DNA from: CAVVEQ01 sp963802095
GTDB lineage: Bacteria > Chloroflexota > Anaerolineae > Anaerolineales > Anaerolineaceae
Assembly: GCA_963802095.1 (NCBI GenBank)
Contig: CAWDHI010000002.1
Span: forward strand, 186,001 to 250,000
DNA: 64,000 bases
Direction: 5' to 3'
Numbering within the stretch: the first letter of the stretch is position 1; each line of letters opens with the position of its first letter. This document shows positions 1 through 7,544 of this stretch, piece by piece. Under the pieces are notes generated by a model. That model saw only the letters and a program-made list of their open reading frames with translations, was not told the origin of the DNA and ran no database searches. The translations under genes and the position numbers were made by a program.

Positions 1-437
1 TGATTTGTACCCAGGCGTTCTATAATGGAGACCATTCCCTTTTGTCCGCCTGCACTTCCCTGGGCGCGGATACGAAGGGTTCCCAGCGGCAGGTCGATAT
101 CGTCGTGAATAACCAGGAGGTGATCGGTCTCCACCTTGTAATACCTGGCAAGGGAAGCAACCGAGGTTCCGGAGAGATTCATATAGGTTTGGGGTTTTGT
201 CAGGATCACTCTGCGCCCCTCCACCATCCCGATCCCCGTGATTGCCTTTGCCTGTACTTTTGACATCGGGATCTTATAATGAGAAGCCAATTCATCCAAC
301 GCCATGAAACCGACATTGTGGCGGTTGTGTCTGTATCCCCGGCCTGGATTCCCCAATCCAACGATGAGAAATGGGCCTTCCCATACTTTTTCCTGCTCAG
401 GAAGAGGAGGCGGAGGGATTATCGTTTCGTTTTCCAT
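1..437 (-). CDS. pth: Peptidyl-tRNA hydrolase, N-terminal part (cut by window edge)
   Basis: The reading frame begins at an ATG at 437 and runs open off the left edge, giving the first 145 residues. It hydrolyses the ester bond of peptidyl-tRNA released from stalled ribosomes in the cytoplasm. Family motifs are all visible: GLGNPG after a short N-terminal extension, the HNVGF block with the catalytic histidine, KPQTYMNLSG, the HDDIDLP stretch with the catalytic aspartate, and GSAGGQKG. The N-terminal extension of about 20 residues is proline-rich and unusual. The start lies four bases after the stop of the secreted-protein gene that ends at 442, so the two are probably co-transcribed. Identification is secure; only the C-terminus is missing. 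Confidence 0.95.
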   Translation of the reverse strand, partial: MENETIIPPPPLPEQEKVWEGPFLIVGLGNPGRGYRHNRHNVGFMALDELASHYKIPMSKVQAKAITGIGMVEGRRVILTKPQTYMNLSGTSVASLARYYKVETDHLLVIHDDIDLPLGTLRIRAQGSAGGQKGMVSIIERLGTN

Positions 438-441
438 GGTT

Positions 442-1038
442 TCACTTTCGCTTATTTATCCAGCGCAAACCCAGGTATAACCCGAGGATAAGGAAGAGCG
501 CACCTGTCCCCAGAATGCCGGCCTGCAAGCTGGAGATCAAATCCTCGTTGCTCACCGCGGCTGGATTCATTGGAAAAGGAGTTGCCGTCCTTTTCAAAGA
601 CGGATCGTAATCGGCAACTTCTGTGGAACGACTCGAGGTTCGCTCATCGTTTGTCGTTCCAGCAGAAGAATAATTGCTCACCCGGATATCATCCACCACT
701 GTTACTGTCTGACTTCCATCAGATTTGGAAACCACTACCCGAAGGCGGTAGGTTCCATCGGGGATGCCGGTGGTATCCCAGTTTGTAATTATTTGGTTGT
801 TTACAGGATTATTTTGCCTGCCCAAAGTGAACCAGGCTCCTCCCGGGCTGAAACCGAAAAACACCTCGGAATACTCGAATCCTTCCACGTCCGTGGATCC
901 GGCGATCCCAACCACCCCTCGAACTACATCGCCCTGGAGAGGCACATCCACACGCGGCGGCTCCGGTGAAACGGATTGCAGGAGCTGGGACGGAAATATG
1001 AATAGCAAAATAATGAATGAAGCTGTTTTTAAGAGCAT
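442..1038 (-). CDS. Secreted, C-terminally membrane-anchored Ig-like protein of unknown function
   Basis: About 198 residues. The N-terminus has a short positive stretch followed by a hydrophobic segment (signal peptide ending near a SPE sequence), then a roughly 90-residue beta-rich domain with the pattern of a bacterial Ig/FnIII-like fold (VDVPLQGDVVRGVVGIAG, then WDTTGIPDGTYRLRVVV). A Ser/Thr-rich linker follows and the protein ends in a single membrane segment and a basic tail. This indicates an exported protein held at the cell surface. I use the ATG at 1038 because an AGG lies seven bases upstream; an in-frame ATG at 1059 would add seven residues. It precedes pth by four bases. The family is not recognised and no enzymatic motif is seen. 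Confidence 0.7.
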   Translation of the reverse strand: MLLKTASFIILLFIFPSQLLQSVSPEPPRVDVPLQGDVVRGVVGIAGSTDVEGFEYSEVFFGFSPGGAWFTLGRQNNPVNNQIITNWDTTGIPDGTYRLRVVVSKSDGSQTVTVVDDIRVSNYSSAGTTNDERTSSRSTEVADYDPSLKRTATPFPMNPAAVSNEDLISSLQAGILGTGALFLILGLYLGLRWINKRK

Positions 1039-1180
1039 GGCAACCTGTAAGTTTAACATATGGCGGGAAAAGCTGCAATTCGATCACCACCTGGACTAAT
1101 TTCTACTTGACATGCAGGGGTGTTCGAGCTTTGTTGAAAATTATTATGAAGCGTTATTTGGATTTTTTCTTGACTATTAA

Positions 1181-1189
1181 TGTTATAAT
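1181..1189 (+). promoter_or_regulatory. Extended -10 promoter, probable leaderless start for the YtxG-like gene
   Basis: The sequence TGTTATAAT is a perfect extended -10 element (TGnTATAAT). Only seven bases separate it from the ATG at 1197, so transcription would begin at or next to the start codon, and no Shine-Dalgarno sequence is present. No convincing -35 box sits at 17 bases, as is usual for extended -10 promoters. The same arrangement occurs before the genes at 3730 and 19049. Confidence 0.5.
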
Positions 1190-1196
1190 TTTTTCT

Positions 1197-1646
1197 ATGA
1201 CCGATCAAAATGCCTTACCCGAAACAGGAATGGAAACGGCGGCATCGGAGCAATCCCCCGGTAAAGACCAGGTTAAAAAGATCGCCTTTTGGATTATCGG
1301 TGTTTTTGCCGGTTTGCTGGTTCTATCCATCGCATCTGCAATTTGGATCGCACAACCCGGAGTGGATTCTGCCAAAATCCGGGATTTTTTCCTGATCGTG
1401 ATGGTTCTGGTATCTTTTGTGGTAAGCATTGCTTTGATAATTTTATTGATTCAGGTTGCATTACTGGTAAACCTGCTCAATAATGAGATCCGGCCGGTGT
1501 TGGCCAACCTGATCGATTCGGTCAACGATCTAAAAGGTACCACCGCCTTCCTAAGCGAGAACCTGGTGGAGCCTGTCATTAAACTGAACGAATATCTGGC
1601 AGGCTTGAAAAAAATTATGGATATCCTTCGCCCGTTCAGGAAATGA
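1197..1646 (+). CDS. YtxG-like (DUF948-type) membrane protein
   Basis: 149 residues. A charged cytoplasmic N-terminus is followed by two membrane segments (about residues 28-50 and 63-92) and then an amphipathic C-terminal half (NEIRPVLANLIDSVNDLKG and onward) resembling DUF948 proteins, which form helical membrane-anchored tails. An ATG at 1017 is in frame, but the ATG at 1197 is preferred because an extended -10 element lies just before it. The next gene, 40 bases downstream, encodes a YtxH-domain protein; ytxG-ytxH pairs of this type are known from Bacillus and other bacteria, where they are linked to the envelope or stress responses. The exact function is unknown. Confidence 0.7.
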   Translation: MTDQNALPETGMETAASEQSPGKDQVKKIAFWIIGVFAGLLVLSIASAIWIAQPGVDSAKIRDFFLIVMVLVSFVVSIALIILLIQVALLVNLLNNEIRPVLANLIDSVNDLKGTTAFLSENLVEPVIKLNEYLAGLKKIMDILRPFRK

Positions 1647-1686
1647 CCCTGGCGGGATATCAATTTCAACCGAAAGGAGAATTAAA

Positions 1687-2016
1687 ATGTCTGACCGTGA
1701 TGAATTTGGTGCGTTTTTGATTGGCTTTGTGGTTGGAGGTGTTGCCGGTGCAGTTACCGCGCTCCTGCTCGCTCCCCAATCGGGGGAAGAAACCCGGGCT
1801 ATGATCAAGGATCGCGCGATCGAATTGCGCGATAAGACCGTGGAAACCTACGAAGATGCCCGCGCTCGGGCGGAAGCGGCCGCTGATGAAGCTGTCAAGC
1901 GGGCGGATGCCCTCTTGAAACAGGCCAAATCGACTGCTGCCCAGCTGAAATCCTCGGATACCGTCGTGATCGAGGGAGAACCCAAGAAGGCTGTAAAAGC
2001 ACCGGCGAAATCCTAG
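1687..2016 (+). CDS. YtxH domain-containing protein
   Basis: 109 residues with the standard YtxH layout: a glycine-rich membrane helix near the N-terminus (residues 9-28, FLIGFVVGGVAGAVTALLLA) followed by the typical APQSGEETR turn and an alanine/glutamate-rich helical tail likely to form a coiled coil (EDARARAEAAADEAVKRAD). The start at 1687 has a clear AAAGGAG ribosome site eight bases upstream. It follows the YtxG-like gene and is closed by a strong terminator. YtxH proteins are small membrane-associated proteins, often stress-induced, with no enzymatic role assigned. Confidence 0.85.
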   Translation: MSDRDEFGAFLIGFVVGGVAGAVTALLLAPQSGEETRAMIKDRAIELRDKTVETYEDARARAEAAADEAVKRADALLKQAKSTAAQLKSSDTVVIEGEPKKAVKAPAKS

Positions 2017-2029
2017 GAAGTACTAGTAT

Positions 2030-2060
2030 AAAAAGAGCTGGCTTCGTGCCAGCTCTTTTT
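2030..2060. terminator. Bidirectional intrinsic terminator
   Basis: A 13-base perfect stem (AAAAAGAGCTGGC and its complement) around a TTCGT loop ends in runs of A on the left and T on the right. It can stop transcription of the YtxH gene on the + strand and of nnr on the - strand, whose stop codon is at 2062. The two genes converge on it. Confidence 0.92.
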
Positions 2061-2061
2061 A

Positions 2062-3660
2062 TTATTGCAACCCGGCGAAAATGATTGGAATCGAAGCGAT
2101 CAAATCGCTTGCCACGACCGAAGCATCATCTCCCACGGTCTCCGCGGCTGCCAGCCCTGCCTGAGCGTGAATCCATGCCCCGCACACTGCCGATTCCACC
2201 GGTCCAAGTCCTTGCGCTCGTAAACTGGCGATTATCCCTGCCAGAACATCCCCGCTCCCTGCCTTCGCGAGAGCGGAGCTCGCCACAGGCACCACATAAA
2301 CCCCACTCTCCGGTTCAGCAATCACCGTCAGAGCTCCCTTGAGAACCACCACCTGACCCCATTCCTTCGCAAATTTCCTGGCAGTACCGATTCGATCTGA
2401 TTGAATTGATTCAACAGGCATACCGGTCAGCGCGCTCATTTCACCCGGATGCGGGGTAAGGATGCAATTTTCGGGGATCTCTTTTTGCCAGTTTTTGATA
2501 TTCGCCAATAACATCAGCCCATCAGCATCAATCACAAGTGGTGGAAGCGCCTTGAGGCCTGCGCTATCGGAGTTTTCATCATCTAGGAAACCAATTCTGC
2601 CCTTCCTGGTTGGTTCAGATCGGTTGAGGAGAAACTTCTTCAAGAATTCCGCTGTGCAATCCTCTCTTCCCCATCCCGGACCGAGCAGCATGGTGGTGGC
2701 TCTTTCCAAATTATCACGGATGACCCCGGCAGCATCTGCATTGATCACTCCCTGCTCGTGGGGAAGCAACAACCATGTGGCTTCAGGGATTTGCCCCGCC
2801 AAGGTTTGATAAATCGGTCCAGGGATGGCCAACCTCACCAGGCCGACACCCGCACGATAGGCAGCTTTGGCGGCCAAAAGCGCTGCACCGGCGTAATTGG
2901 TCGATCCCGCTACTATCTGGAGAGTACCAAACGTTCCCTTGTGACCCTGGGGATCGCGCTCGGGTAAATGTTCACTCACCATTTTCGCGTCGATCACTTC
3001 TGATTTCACGGCTTTCCAACCCGGCATCCGGTCAGTAAAATGCAGATCCACAACCTCCAGCTCTCCCGCCAGCTCGAAAGCTGGAAAGTGTAAAAGCCCT
3101 TCCTTAACCGCGCCCATGCACAGCGTAAGGTCTGCGGCGATCGTCTCCGGGGCAGCTTCCCCGGTATCCAGTTCCACCCCTGAAGGGCAATCCACGGCGA
3201 TCACCGGGACCATGAGAAGTAAGTTCCCAATCGAATCGAGGAATTCAGCTAAATCCTTTTTTAGCGGCAGCTTCATACCGGCACCAAGCACTCCATCCAA
3301 AACCAGGCTGGTTCCCTCCAGGAATTCCGCTAATTGCGATATCTTCTTTGCGTCAAAGGTCGTGATCAAACCCCCGTTCTGAACCAGGTTCTGTACCAAA
3401 ACATCATCCCTGGGTCTGGTTAGGAGGGCACGGGTTACCCATCCTTTGGATGCCAGCTCTGCCAGAGCCACCAATGCATCCCCGCCGTTGTTACCTGTCC
3501 CCACAAGCGCAGTGATGACCTTGTTATCCTCTTCAAACACAGCTTCGATAAAATCCGCAATACCTTTCCCGGCAAGTTCCATCAATTTTTCCACACTGGA
3601 TCCGGATCGAATGGCTTCGCTCTCGATCTCCCGCATCTGCTCCAAAGTGATGAGTTTCAT
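2062..3660 (-). CDS. nnr: Bifunctional NAD(P)H-hydrate epimerase / ADP-dependent dehydratase
   Basis: 532 residues, the usual length of the fused enzyme that repairs damaged NADHX and NADPHX. The N-terminal YjeF_N epimerase domain (about 1-215) shows VGTGNNGGDALV, and the C-terminal ribokinase-like dehydratase domain (about 230-530) begins with the GHKGTFG block and ends with the AKAGSGDVLAGIIASL motif that binds the nucleotide. The start ATG at 3660 gives the canonical N-terminus with the MREIESEAI helix. It is a stand-alone cytoplasmic gene facing the YtxG/H pair across a shared terminator and divergent from the gene at 3730. Confidence 0.95.
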   Translation of the reverse strand: MKLITLEQMREIESEAIRSGSSVEKLMELAGKGIADFIEAVFEEDNKVITALVGTGNNGGDALVALAELASKGWVTRALLTRPRDDVLVQNLVQNGGLITTFDAKKISQLAEFLEGTSLVLDGVLGAGMKLPLKKDLAEFLDSIGNLLLMVPVIAVDCPSGVELDTGEAAPETIAADLTLCMGAVKEGLLHFPAFELAGELEVVDLHFTDRMPGWKAVKSEVIDAKMVSEHLPERDPQGHKGTFGTLQIVAGSTNYAGAALLAAKAAYRAGVGLVRLAIPGPIYQTLAGQIPEATWLLLPHEQGVINADAAGVIRDNLERATTMLLGPGWGREDCTAEFLKKFLLNRSEPTRKGRIGFLDDENSDSAGLKALPPLVIDADGLMLLANIKNWQKEIPENCILTPHPGEMSALTGMPVESIQSDRIGTARKFAKEWGQVVVLKGALTVIAEPESGVYVVPVASSALAKAGSGDVLAGIIASLRAQGLGPVESAVCGAWIHAQAGLAAAETVGDDASVVASDLIASIPIIFAGLQ

Positions 3661-3714
3661 GACAGCCTCATTTCAAAATATTTCCGGATGAATTATAAAC
3701 CCCGAAATTCACGC

Positions 3715-3723
3715 TGGTATAAT
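3715..3723 (+). promoter_or_regulatory. Extended -10 promoter, probable leaderless start
   Basis: TGGTATAAT is a perfect extended -10 element ending six bases before the ATG at 3730. There is no ribosome binding site between them, so the transcript probably starts at or beside the start codon. An alternative upstream ATG at 3688 would put the promoter inside the gene, which argues for 3730. Confidence 0.5.
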
Positions 3724-3729
3724 GGCCGG

Positions 3730-5289
3730 ATGAAGAAACTGCTCTATGTCGCGGTTTTTTTTGCCGGGATGACAACCCTGGCAGTCGAATTTACCGCATC
3801 GCGCCTTTTAGGAAATTACTTCGGTACCAGCAACCTCGTTTGGGCATCCATCATCGGGTTGATCCTGATCTACCTCACCCTGGGGTATTTTATCGGTGGC
3901 ATCTGGGCGGATCGATCGCCTGAATTTCGCACATTCTTTAGGATTCTACTTTGGGCAGGGTTCAGCATCGGCCTAATCCCTTTGATTTCGCGCCCCATCC
4001 TCAAATTCGCCGCCCAATCTTTCGATCAGCTCCAGTTCGGCGTTCTCATCGGATCATTTGTCGCGGTCATGATCCTTTTCAGCATCCCGGTGACGCTTTT
4101 AGGGACCGCCTCCCCTTTTGCCATCCGTTTGGGCATCAAGGACACCTCGGAAGCCGGGGGGCTCTCCGGCAGGATCTACGCAACCTCCACGCTCGGTTCA
4201 TTCATCGGAGCGTTCCTGCCTGTCCTTTTGCTGATCCCTACCATCGGAACTTACCGAACCTTCCTGGTTTTTAGTTTACTTCTGGTCATTCTCTCGATGT
4301 ATGGCCTCTGGAAAACGGTGGGGAGAAAGTCGGCATTGATCTATGTTTGGATGCCAATCATCCTCCTTATATTAATGTTTCTGGGCGTCCGCGGATTCGA
4401 TAAAAGCAGCACGGGATTGATCTATGAAACCGAGTCTGCTTATAACTATATCCAGGTCCAGGAAGTGGATGGTTACCGGTTCCTAAGGTTGAATGAAGGC
4501 CAGGGAGTTCACTCGATCTGGCATCCCAGTGAATTTTTTTACGGCGGACCATGGGAACAGGTGCTGGCGGGTCCATTCTTCAACTCCCCGGGCGTGGATC
4601 CAGCAAGCATCAAGGATATGGCAATCATCGGGTTGGCTGCCGGGACAACCGCGCGGCAGGCTGCCACTGTGTTTCCCAACATCCATGTAGATGGGTTCGA
4701 GATCGATCCAAAGATCATCGAAGTTGGAAAAAAATACTTCGGGATGGATATTCCCCAATTGGCAGCCTTCGCCCAGGATGGCAGGTTGGGTCTGGCAGGA
4801 TCGGGCAGAAAATACCAGATCATCTCCGTGGATGCCTACCGCCCACCTTATATCCCAGCGCACCTCACGACAATTGAATTCTTTCAAACCGTTTTTGACC
4901 ATCTCACCTCGGATGGTGTTATGGTGATCAATGTAGGTCGCGCACCATCCGACCGCCAATTGGTGGATGCGCTATACAGCACCATCGCCGAGGTATTTCC
5001 ATCGGTCTATATCTCCGATCTGCCGTTATCGTTCAATACGCTCATATACGCGACCAGGTCTCCCACTTCGGTATCCAACCTGGTTGCGAATATCGATAAC
5101 CTGGAGCAACTTGGAAATCCACCTCCCCTATTAATGAAGTCGCTGTATATAGCCTTCAAGAACTTACAACCCTCCCCGCAGGTGGACGATCGCCTGGTAT
5201 TCACGGATGACAGGTCACCGGTGGAATGGATCACCAATAACATGATTCTGAGATTTCTTGTGTCCGATCAAATAGAGGAGCTTCAATGA
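3730..5289 (+). CDS. Membrane-fused spermidine synthase-like protein
   Basis: 519 residues. The N-terminal third contains about seven membrane segments of the fused MFS/spermidine-synthase type (AVEFTASRLLGNYFGTSNLVWA is typical, as is the LLGTASPFAIRLG block). The soluble C-terminal half (from about residue 290) is a Rossmann-fold spermidine-synthase-like domain with the nucleotide-binding IGLAAGTTARQ, the acidic VDGFEIDPKI and the IISVDAYRPPYIPAHLTT segment. Members transfer aminopropyl-like groups or are inactive homologues, so the true substrate is unknown. I choose the ATG at 3730, not 3688, because an extended -10 box lies between them. The next gene overlaps it by four bases. Confidence 0.85.
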   Translation: MKKLLYVAVFFAGMTTLAVEFTASRLLGNYFGTSNLVWASIIGLILIYLTLGYFIGGIWADRSPEFRTFFRILLWAGFSIGLIPLISRPILKFAAQSFDQLQFGVLIGSFVAVMILFSIPVTLLGTASPFAIRLGIKDTSEAGGLSGRIYATSTLGSFIGAFLPVLLLIPTIGTYRTFLVFSLLLVILSMYGLWKTVGRKSALIYVWMPIILLILMFLGVRGFDKSSTGLIYETESAYNYIQVQEVDGYRFLRLNEGQGVHSIWHPSEFFYGGPWEQVLAGPFFNSPGVDPASIKDMAIIGLAAGTTARQAATVFPNIHVDGFEIDPKIIEVGKKYFGMDIPQLAAFAQDGRLGLAGSGRKYQIISVDAYRPPYIPAHLTTIEFFQTVFDHLTSDGVMVINVGRAPSDRQLVDALYSTIAEVFPSVYISDLPLSFNTLIYATRSPTSVSNLVANIDNLEQLGNPPPLLMKSLYIAFKNLQPSPQVDDRLVFTDDRSPVEWITNNMILRFLVSDQIEELQ

Positions 5290-5969
5290 AGTTTTTCAAG
5301 GTGCTCACCAGTGTCGCCGTTATCATTCTTGTACCGGTATTTCTGCTTATGTCCTCTATTCGCGTTCTGATCAGTCCAAATTACCCCCTGGTGGAATACC
5401 AGATGCCCGGTTTCCCGGCGGATCCGTTCGGATTTGAACCGGATGAGCGGTTGGAATTCGCCCAGGTTTCTGTTGAATACCTCCTAAATAACGAACCGAT
5501 TTCATTCCTGGGGAACCTGAAAATGGCGGATGGCTCACCCCTCTTCAACGACCGCGAACTGAGCCACATGCTGGATGTGAAAATCCTGGTTCAGGGGATG
5601 CTGCGTGCCTGGTGGATCATTCTGGGCGGGTTGCTTTTGATCGGCTTTTTTGCCTGGAGATCGCGGTGGTTGGGTACCTTTTTCCAGCAGGTTATGTGGG
5701 GAGGTTGGGCAACCGTCGGGCTCGTGGAATTCCTGGTGCTCTCCACCTTCCTGGATTTTAGCGCGCTCTTCACCGGTTTCCATCGAATTTTTTTCACCGG
5801 CGATACCTGGCTTTTCTACACTTCCGACGCTTTGATCCGTCTCTTTCCTGAACGTTTCTGGGCGGATGCTTTTATTTATATTGGGGTCATCACCATCGCC
5901 GGTGCCTTGATCGCCATCTTTGGTGGTCGAGCGCTCGCCAGACGCCTGAATAAGCCATCTAAAGTCTGA
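5286..5969 (+). CDS. TIGR01906/DUF1461 integral membrane protein
   Basis: 227 residues with an N-terminal membrane anchor, a periplasmic segment containing the family signatures (PLVEYQ, a FGFEPDERLEFAQVSVEYL region, and FNDRELSHMLDVK) and three further membrane helices in the C-terminal half. These match the TIGR01906/DUF1461 family, whose function is not known. The ATG overlaps the stop of the spermidine-synthase-like gene (ATGA), so translation is probably coupled and both products act in the membrane. Downstream lies the insertion sequence. Confidence 0.85.
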   Translation: MKFFKVLTSVAVIILVPVFLLMSSIRVLISPNYPLVEYQMPGFPADPFGFEPDERLEFAQVSVEYLLNNEPISFLGNLKMADGSPLFNDRELSHMLDVKILVQGMLRAWWIILGGLLLIGFFAWRSRWLGTFFQQVMWGGWATVGLVEFLVLSTFLDFSALFTGFHRIFFTGDTWLFYTSDALIRLFPERFWADAFIYIGVITIAGALIAIFGGRALARRLNKPSKV

Positions 5970-6073
5970 TTGTCTTCCCGAAATTTGCCTTATTGTTTTT
6001 TCTGGTAAAAATTCAATCTATGTTAGGCTGGTACGGTTTGCTTACCCGCTATCAAATTTCCCGAAAATTAAAA

Positions 6074-6083
6074 GGCGGGTGCA
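6074..6083. repeat. Left arm of the inverted repeat split by the IS
   Basis: GGCGGGTGCA here is an exact reverse complement of TGCACCCGCC at 7510-7519, on the other side of the insertion sequence. Removing the element and one GCA copy would leave a 10+1+10 palindrome, so the IS appears to have landed in the tip of a hairpin, perhaps a terminator of the DUF1461 gene. Confidence 0.7.
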
Positions 6084-6085
6084 TA

Positions 6086-6110
6086 TGTAGTGCACCCCAA
6101 TTGTTAGACA
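6086..6110. repeat. IS terminal inverted repeat, left
   Basis: This 25-base end matches the reverse complement of 7481-7505 at 20 positions, with the shared core TGCACCCCAA followed by a GTT(A/G)GACA tail. This style of end is typical of the IS150 subgroup of IS3. Confidence 0.85.
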
Positions 6111-6114
6111 TGCA

Positions 6115-6921
6115 TTAAGGTGACAAAAAGGACTGAGTTCGGAACTTAACAGGGCTCAGTCCTTTTAGTTTAACCTTTATTCGGCGATTATTGTAATAAT
6201 CGACATAATCACCTAACTGACTAGTGAAGTGATCCAGGGAGGAGAACTTCTGATTGTGGAAGAACTCAGATTTTAGTATGCCAAAGAAGTTTTCCATTAC
6301 GCAATTATCATAGCAGTTACCTTTTCTAGACATGCTTTGTCTGATCCCTTTGTCTTTGAGCATTTTTTGGTAGGGTCGCATTTGGTAATGCCATCCCTGA
6401 TCGGAGTGCAGTATCAATTCAGAATGGTCAGGGATTTTCTGGAAGGCATCCCTGAGCATTTCAGCAACTTGGTGAAAGCTTGGACTCTTGGAAAGGGAGT
6501 AACTGACAATCTCGCCATTGAAAAGGTCCATGATTGGCGAAAGGTAAAGCTTTTGCCCAAACAGCTTGAATTCTGTGATGTCTGTTGTCCATTTTGCATT
6601 GGGTCTTTCAGCTCTAAAGTTACGTTTCAAGAGGTTGGGGGCGATTTTTCCCACTTCACCTCGATAAGCATGATATCTCTTGGGTCGTAACTTACAGGTG
6701 AGTTTTTCCTGCTTCATAAGCTTCATGACCAGCTTGTGATTGGTCTGAAACCCTCTGTGACGCAATTCAAGCGTTACCCGCCGATATCCATAACGGCCCT
6801 TATTCTCCAAGCATATTTTCAGGATCTCATCTCGTTCATCCTTGTGCTTTAGAGGCTCCGAGAGTCGTTTCAGGTGATAATAATAGCTGCTTCTGGGGAC
6901 TTTCGCTATTATCAGAAGCAA
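6115..6921 (-). CDS. IS3-family transposase OrfB (DDE catalytic part)
   Basis: 268 residues counted from a TTG, but the frame is open further upstream and overlaps the end of orfA. It encodes an rve integrase core: the first aspartate is in WTTDITEF, the second in LILHSDQGWHY, and the glutamate in NCVMENFFG, giving an intact DDE triad, with the HTH_21-like segment before it. In the family this part is made mainly as an OrfAB fusion through a -1 ribosomal frameshift; a run of seven A residues in the transcript (7011-7017 on the given strand) lies in the correct phase in orfA, and the -1 frame from there to orfB has no stop. It catalyses cut-out copying and integration of the element. Confidence 0.93.
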   Translation of the reverse strand: MLLIIAKVPRSSYYYHLKRLSEPLKHKDERDEILKICLENKGRYGYRRVTLELRHRGFQTNHKLVMKLMKQEKLTCKLRPKRYHAYRGEVGKIAPNLLKRNFRAERPNAKWTTDITEFKLFGQKLYLSPIMDLFNGEIVSYSLSKSPSFHQVAEMLRDAFQKIPDHSELILHSDQGWHYQMRPYQKMLKDKGIRQSMSRKGNCYDNCVMENFFGILKSEFFHNQKFSSLDHFTSQLGDYVDYYNNRRIKVKLKGLSPVKFRTQSFLSP

Positions 6922-6959
6922 TTCCAGTGGATATTCTCGCCTTAGCTCAGAGATAACAG

Positions 6960-7451
6960 CTATCCGTTCTCTCTTTCGCTCTTTTCCCGCTCTGCAACCA
7001 AGGCGTTCAATTTTTTTAGGTAAGCATTCTCTGCCTCAAGATATTGAATCCTATCCAGTAATTCTTCTTCCCTGGTCTTTGGCTGTTTAGGCTTTGGTAT
7101 GCTTGGCTTTCTGCCCTTTTTCTTGTCCTTTAGTCCCTCTATGCCATTTTGCAAGTATCTTTGCTCCCACTGCCAGACTGTTGATGATCCACTTATCCCT
7201 AATTGTATGCCCGCTTCCTGATAAGTAAGATTATTGTGATGCATATACATCAATACTTGGTATTTCTGCTCGGCCGTCAAGTGATATGCCCGATTCCCTA
7301 AACCACTTTCCCCATGCGCTTCCACCATCTGAACAATTCTACTCACTACCCTTTCACTCATTCCAAACTGTCTGGCTACCCTGGCGATACTCTCTCCTGC
7401 TTGTACTGCTTTGACCGCGGCTACTTTCTCTTCTAAACTGAATTTCGTCAT
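6960..7451 (-). CDS. IS3-family transposase OrfA (helix-turn-helix part)
   Basis: 163 residues. The N-terminal half holds two helix-turn-helix units (ESIARVARQFGMSERVVSRI and LTYQEAGIQLGISGSSTVWQ) that recognise the IS ends; the C-terminal part is basic and then a leucine-zipper-like helix. I use the ATG at 7451, which has an AAAGGGG site nine bases upstream; a longer frame would start inside the terminal repeat. The frame contains a phased A7 slippery run near its end (7011-7017), the expected signal for producing the OrfAB fusion. Confidence 0.9.
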   Translation of the reverse strand: MTKFSLEEKVAAVKAVQAGESIARVARQFGMSERVVSRIVQMVEAHGESGLGNRAYHLTAEQKYQVLMYMHHNNLTYQEAGIQLGISGSSTVWQWEQRYLQNGIEGLKDKKKGRKPSIPKPKQPKTREEELLDRIQYLEAENAYLKKLNALVAEREKSERENG

Positions 7452-7480
7452 AAAAACTGCACCCCTTTCGGTTGGTTTTT

Positions 7481-7505
7481 TGTCCAACTTTTGGGGTGCA
7501 GTTCA
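7481..7505. repeat. IS terminal inverted repeat, right
   Basis: Right-hand 25-base end, reverse complement TGAACTGCACCCC followed by AAAAGTTGGACA. It pairs with 6086-6110 with five mismatches and also carries the upstream region of orfA. Confidence 0.85.
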
Positions 7506-7509
7506 GCAA

Positions 7510-7519
7510 TGCACCCGCC
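7510..7519. repeat. Right arm of the inverted repeat split by the IS
   Basis: TGCACCCGCC, the exact reverse complement of 6074-6083 on the far side of the insertion sequence. It lies just after the presumed GCA target duplicate. Confidence 0.7.
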
Positions 7520-7544
7520 CTCCATCATTTTAACTCTGAAGAGC

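Larger units (their letters stand above)
6084..7505 (-). mobile_element. IS3-family (IS150-like) insertion sequence
   Basis: The element carries two overlapping-frame transposase genes on the minus strand and imperfect 25-base terminal repeats at 6086-6110 and 7481-7505 that match at 20 of 25 positions and end in TG...CA. A GCA triplet at 6081-6083 and again at 7506-7508 may be the 3-base target duplication typical of the family, which sets the ends used here. Both reading frames and both ends look intact, so it is probably a recent, potentially active insertion. Confidence 0.9.

Noticed and set aside
1170..1189. TTGACT near TATAAT as a classical promoter.
   Set aside because: The spacing is only eight bases, so the two cannot be a -35/-10 pair; the extended -10 explains the signal better.
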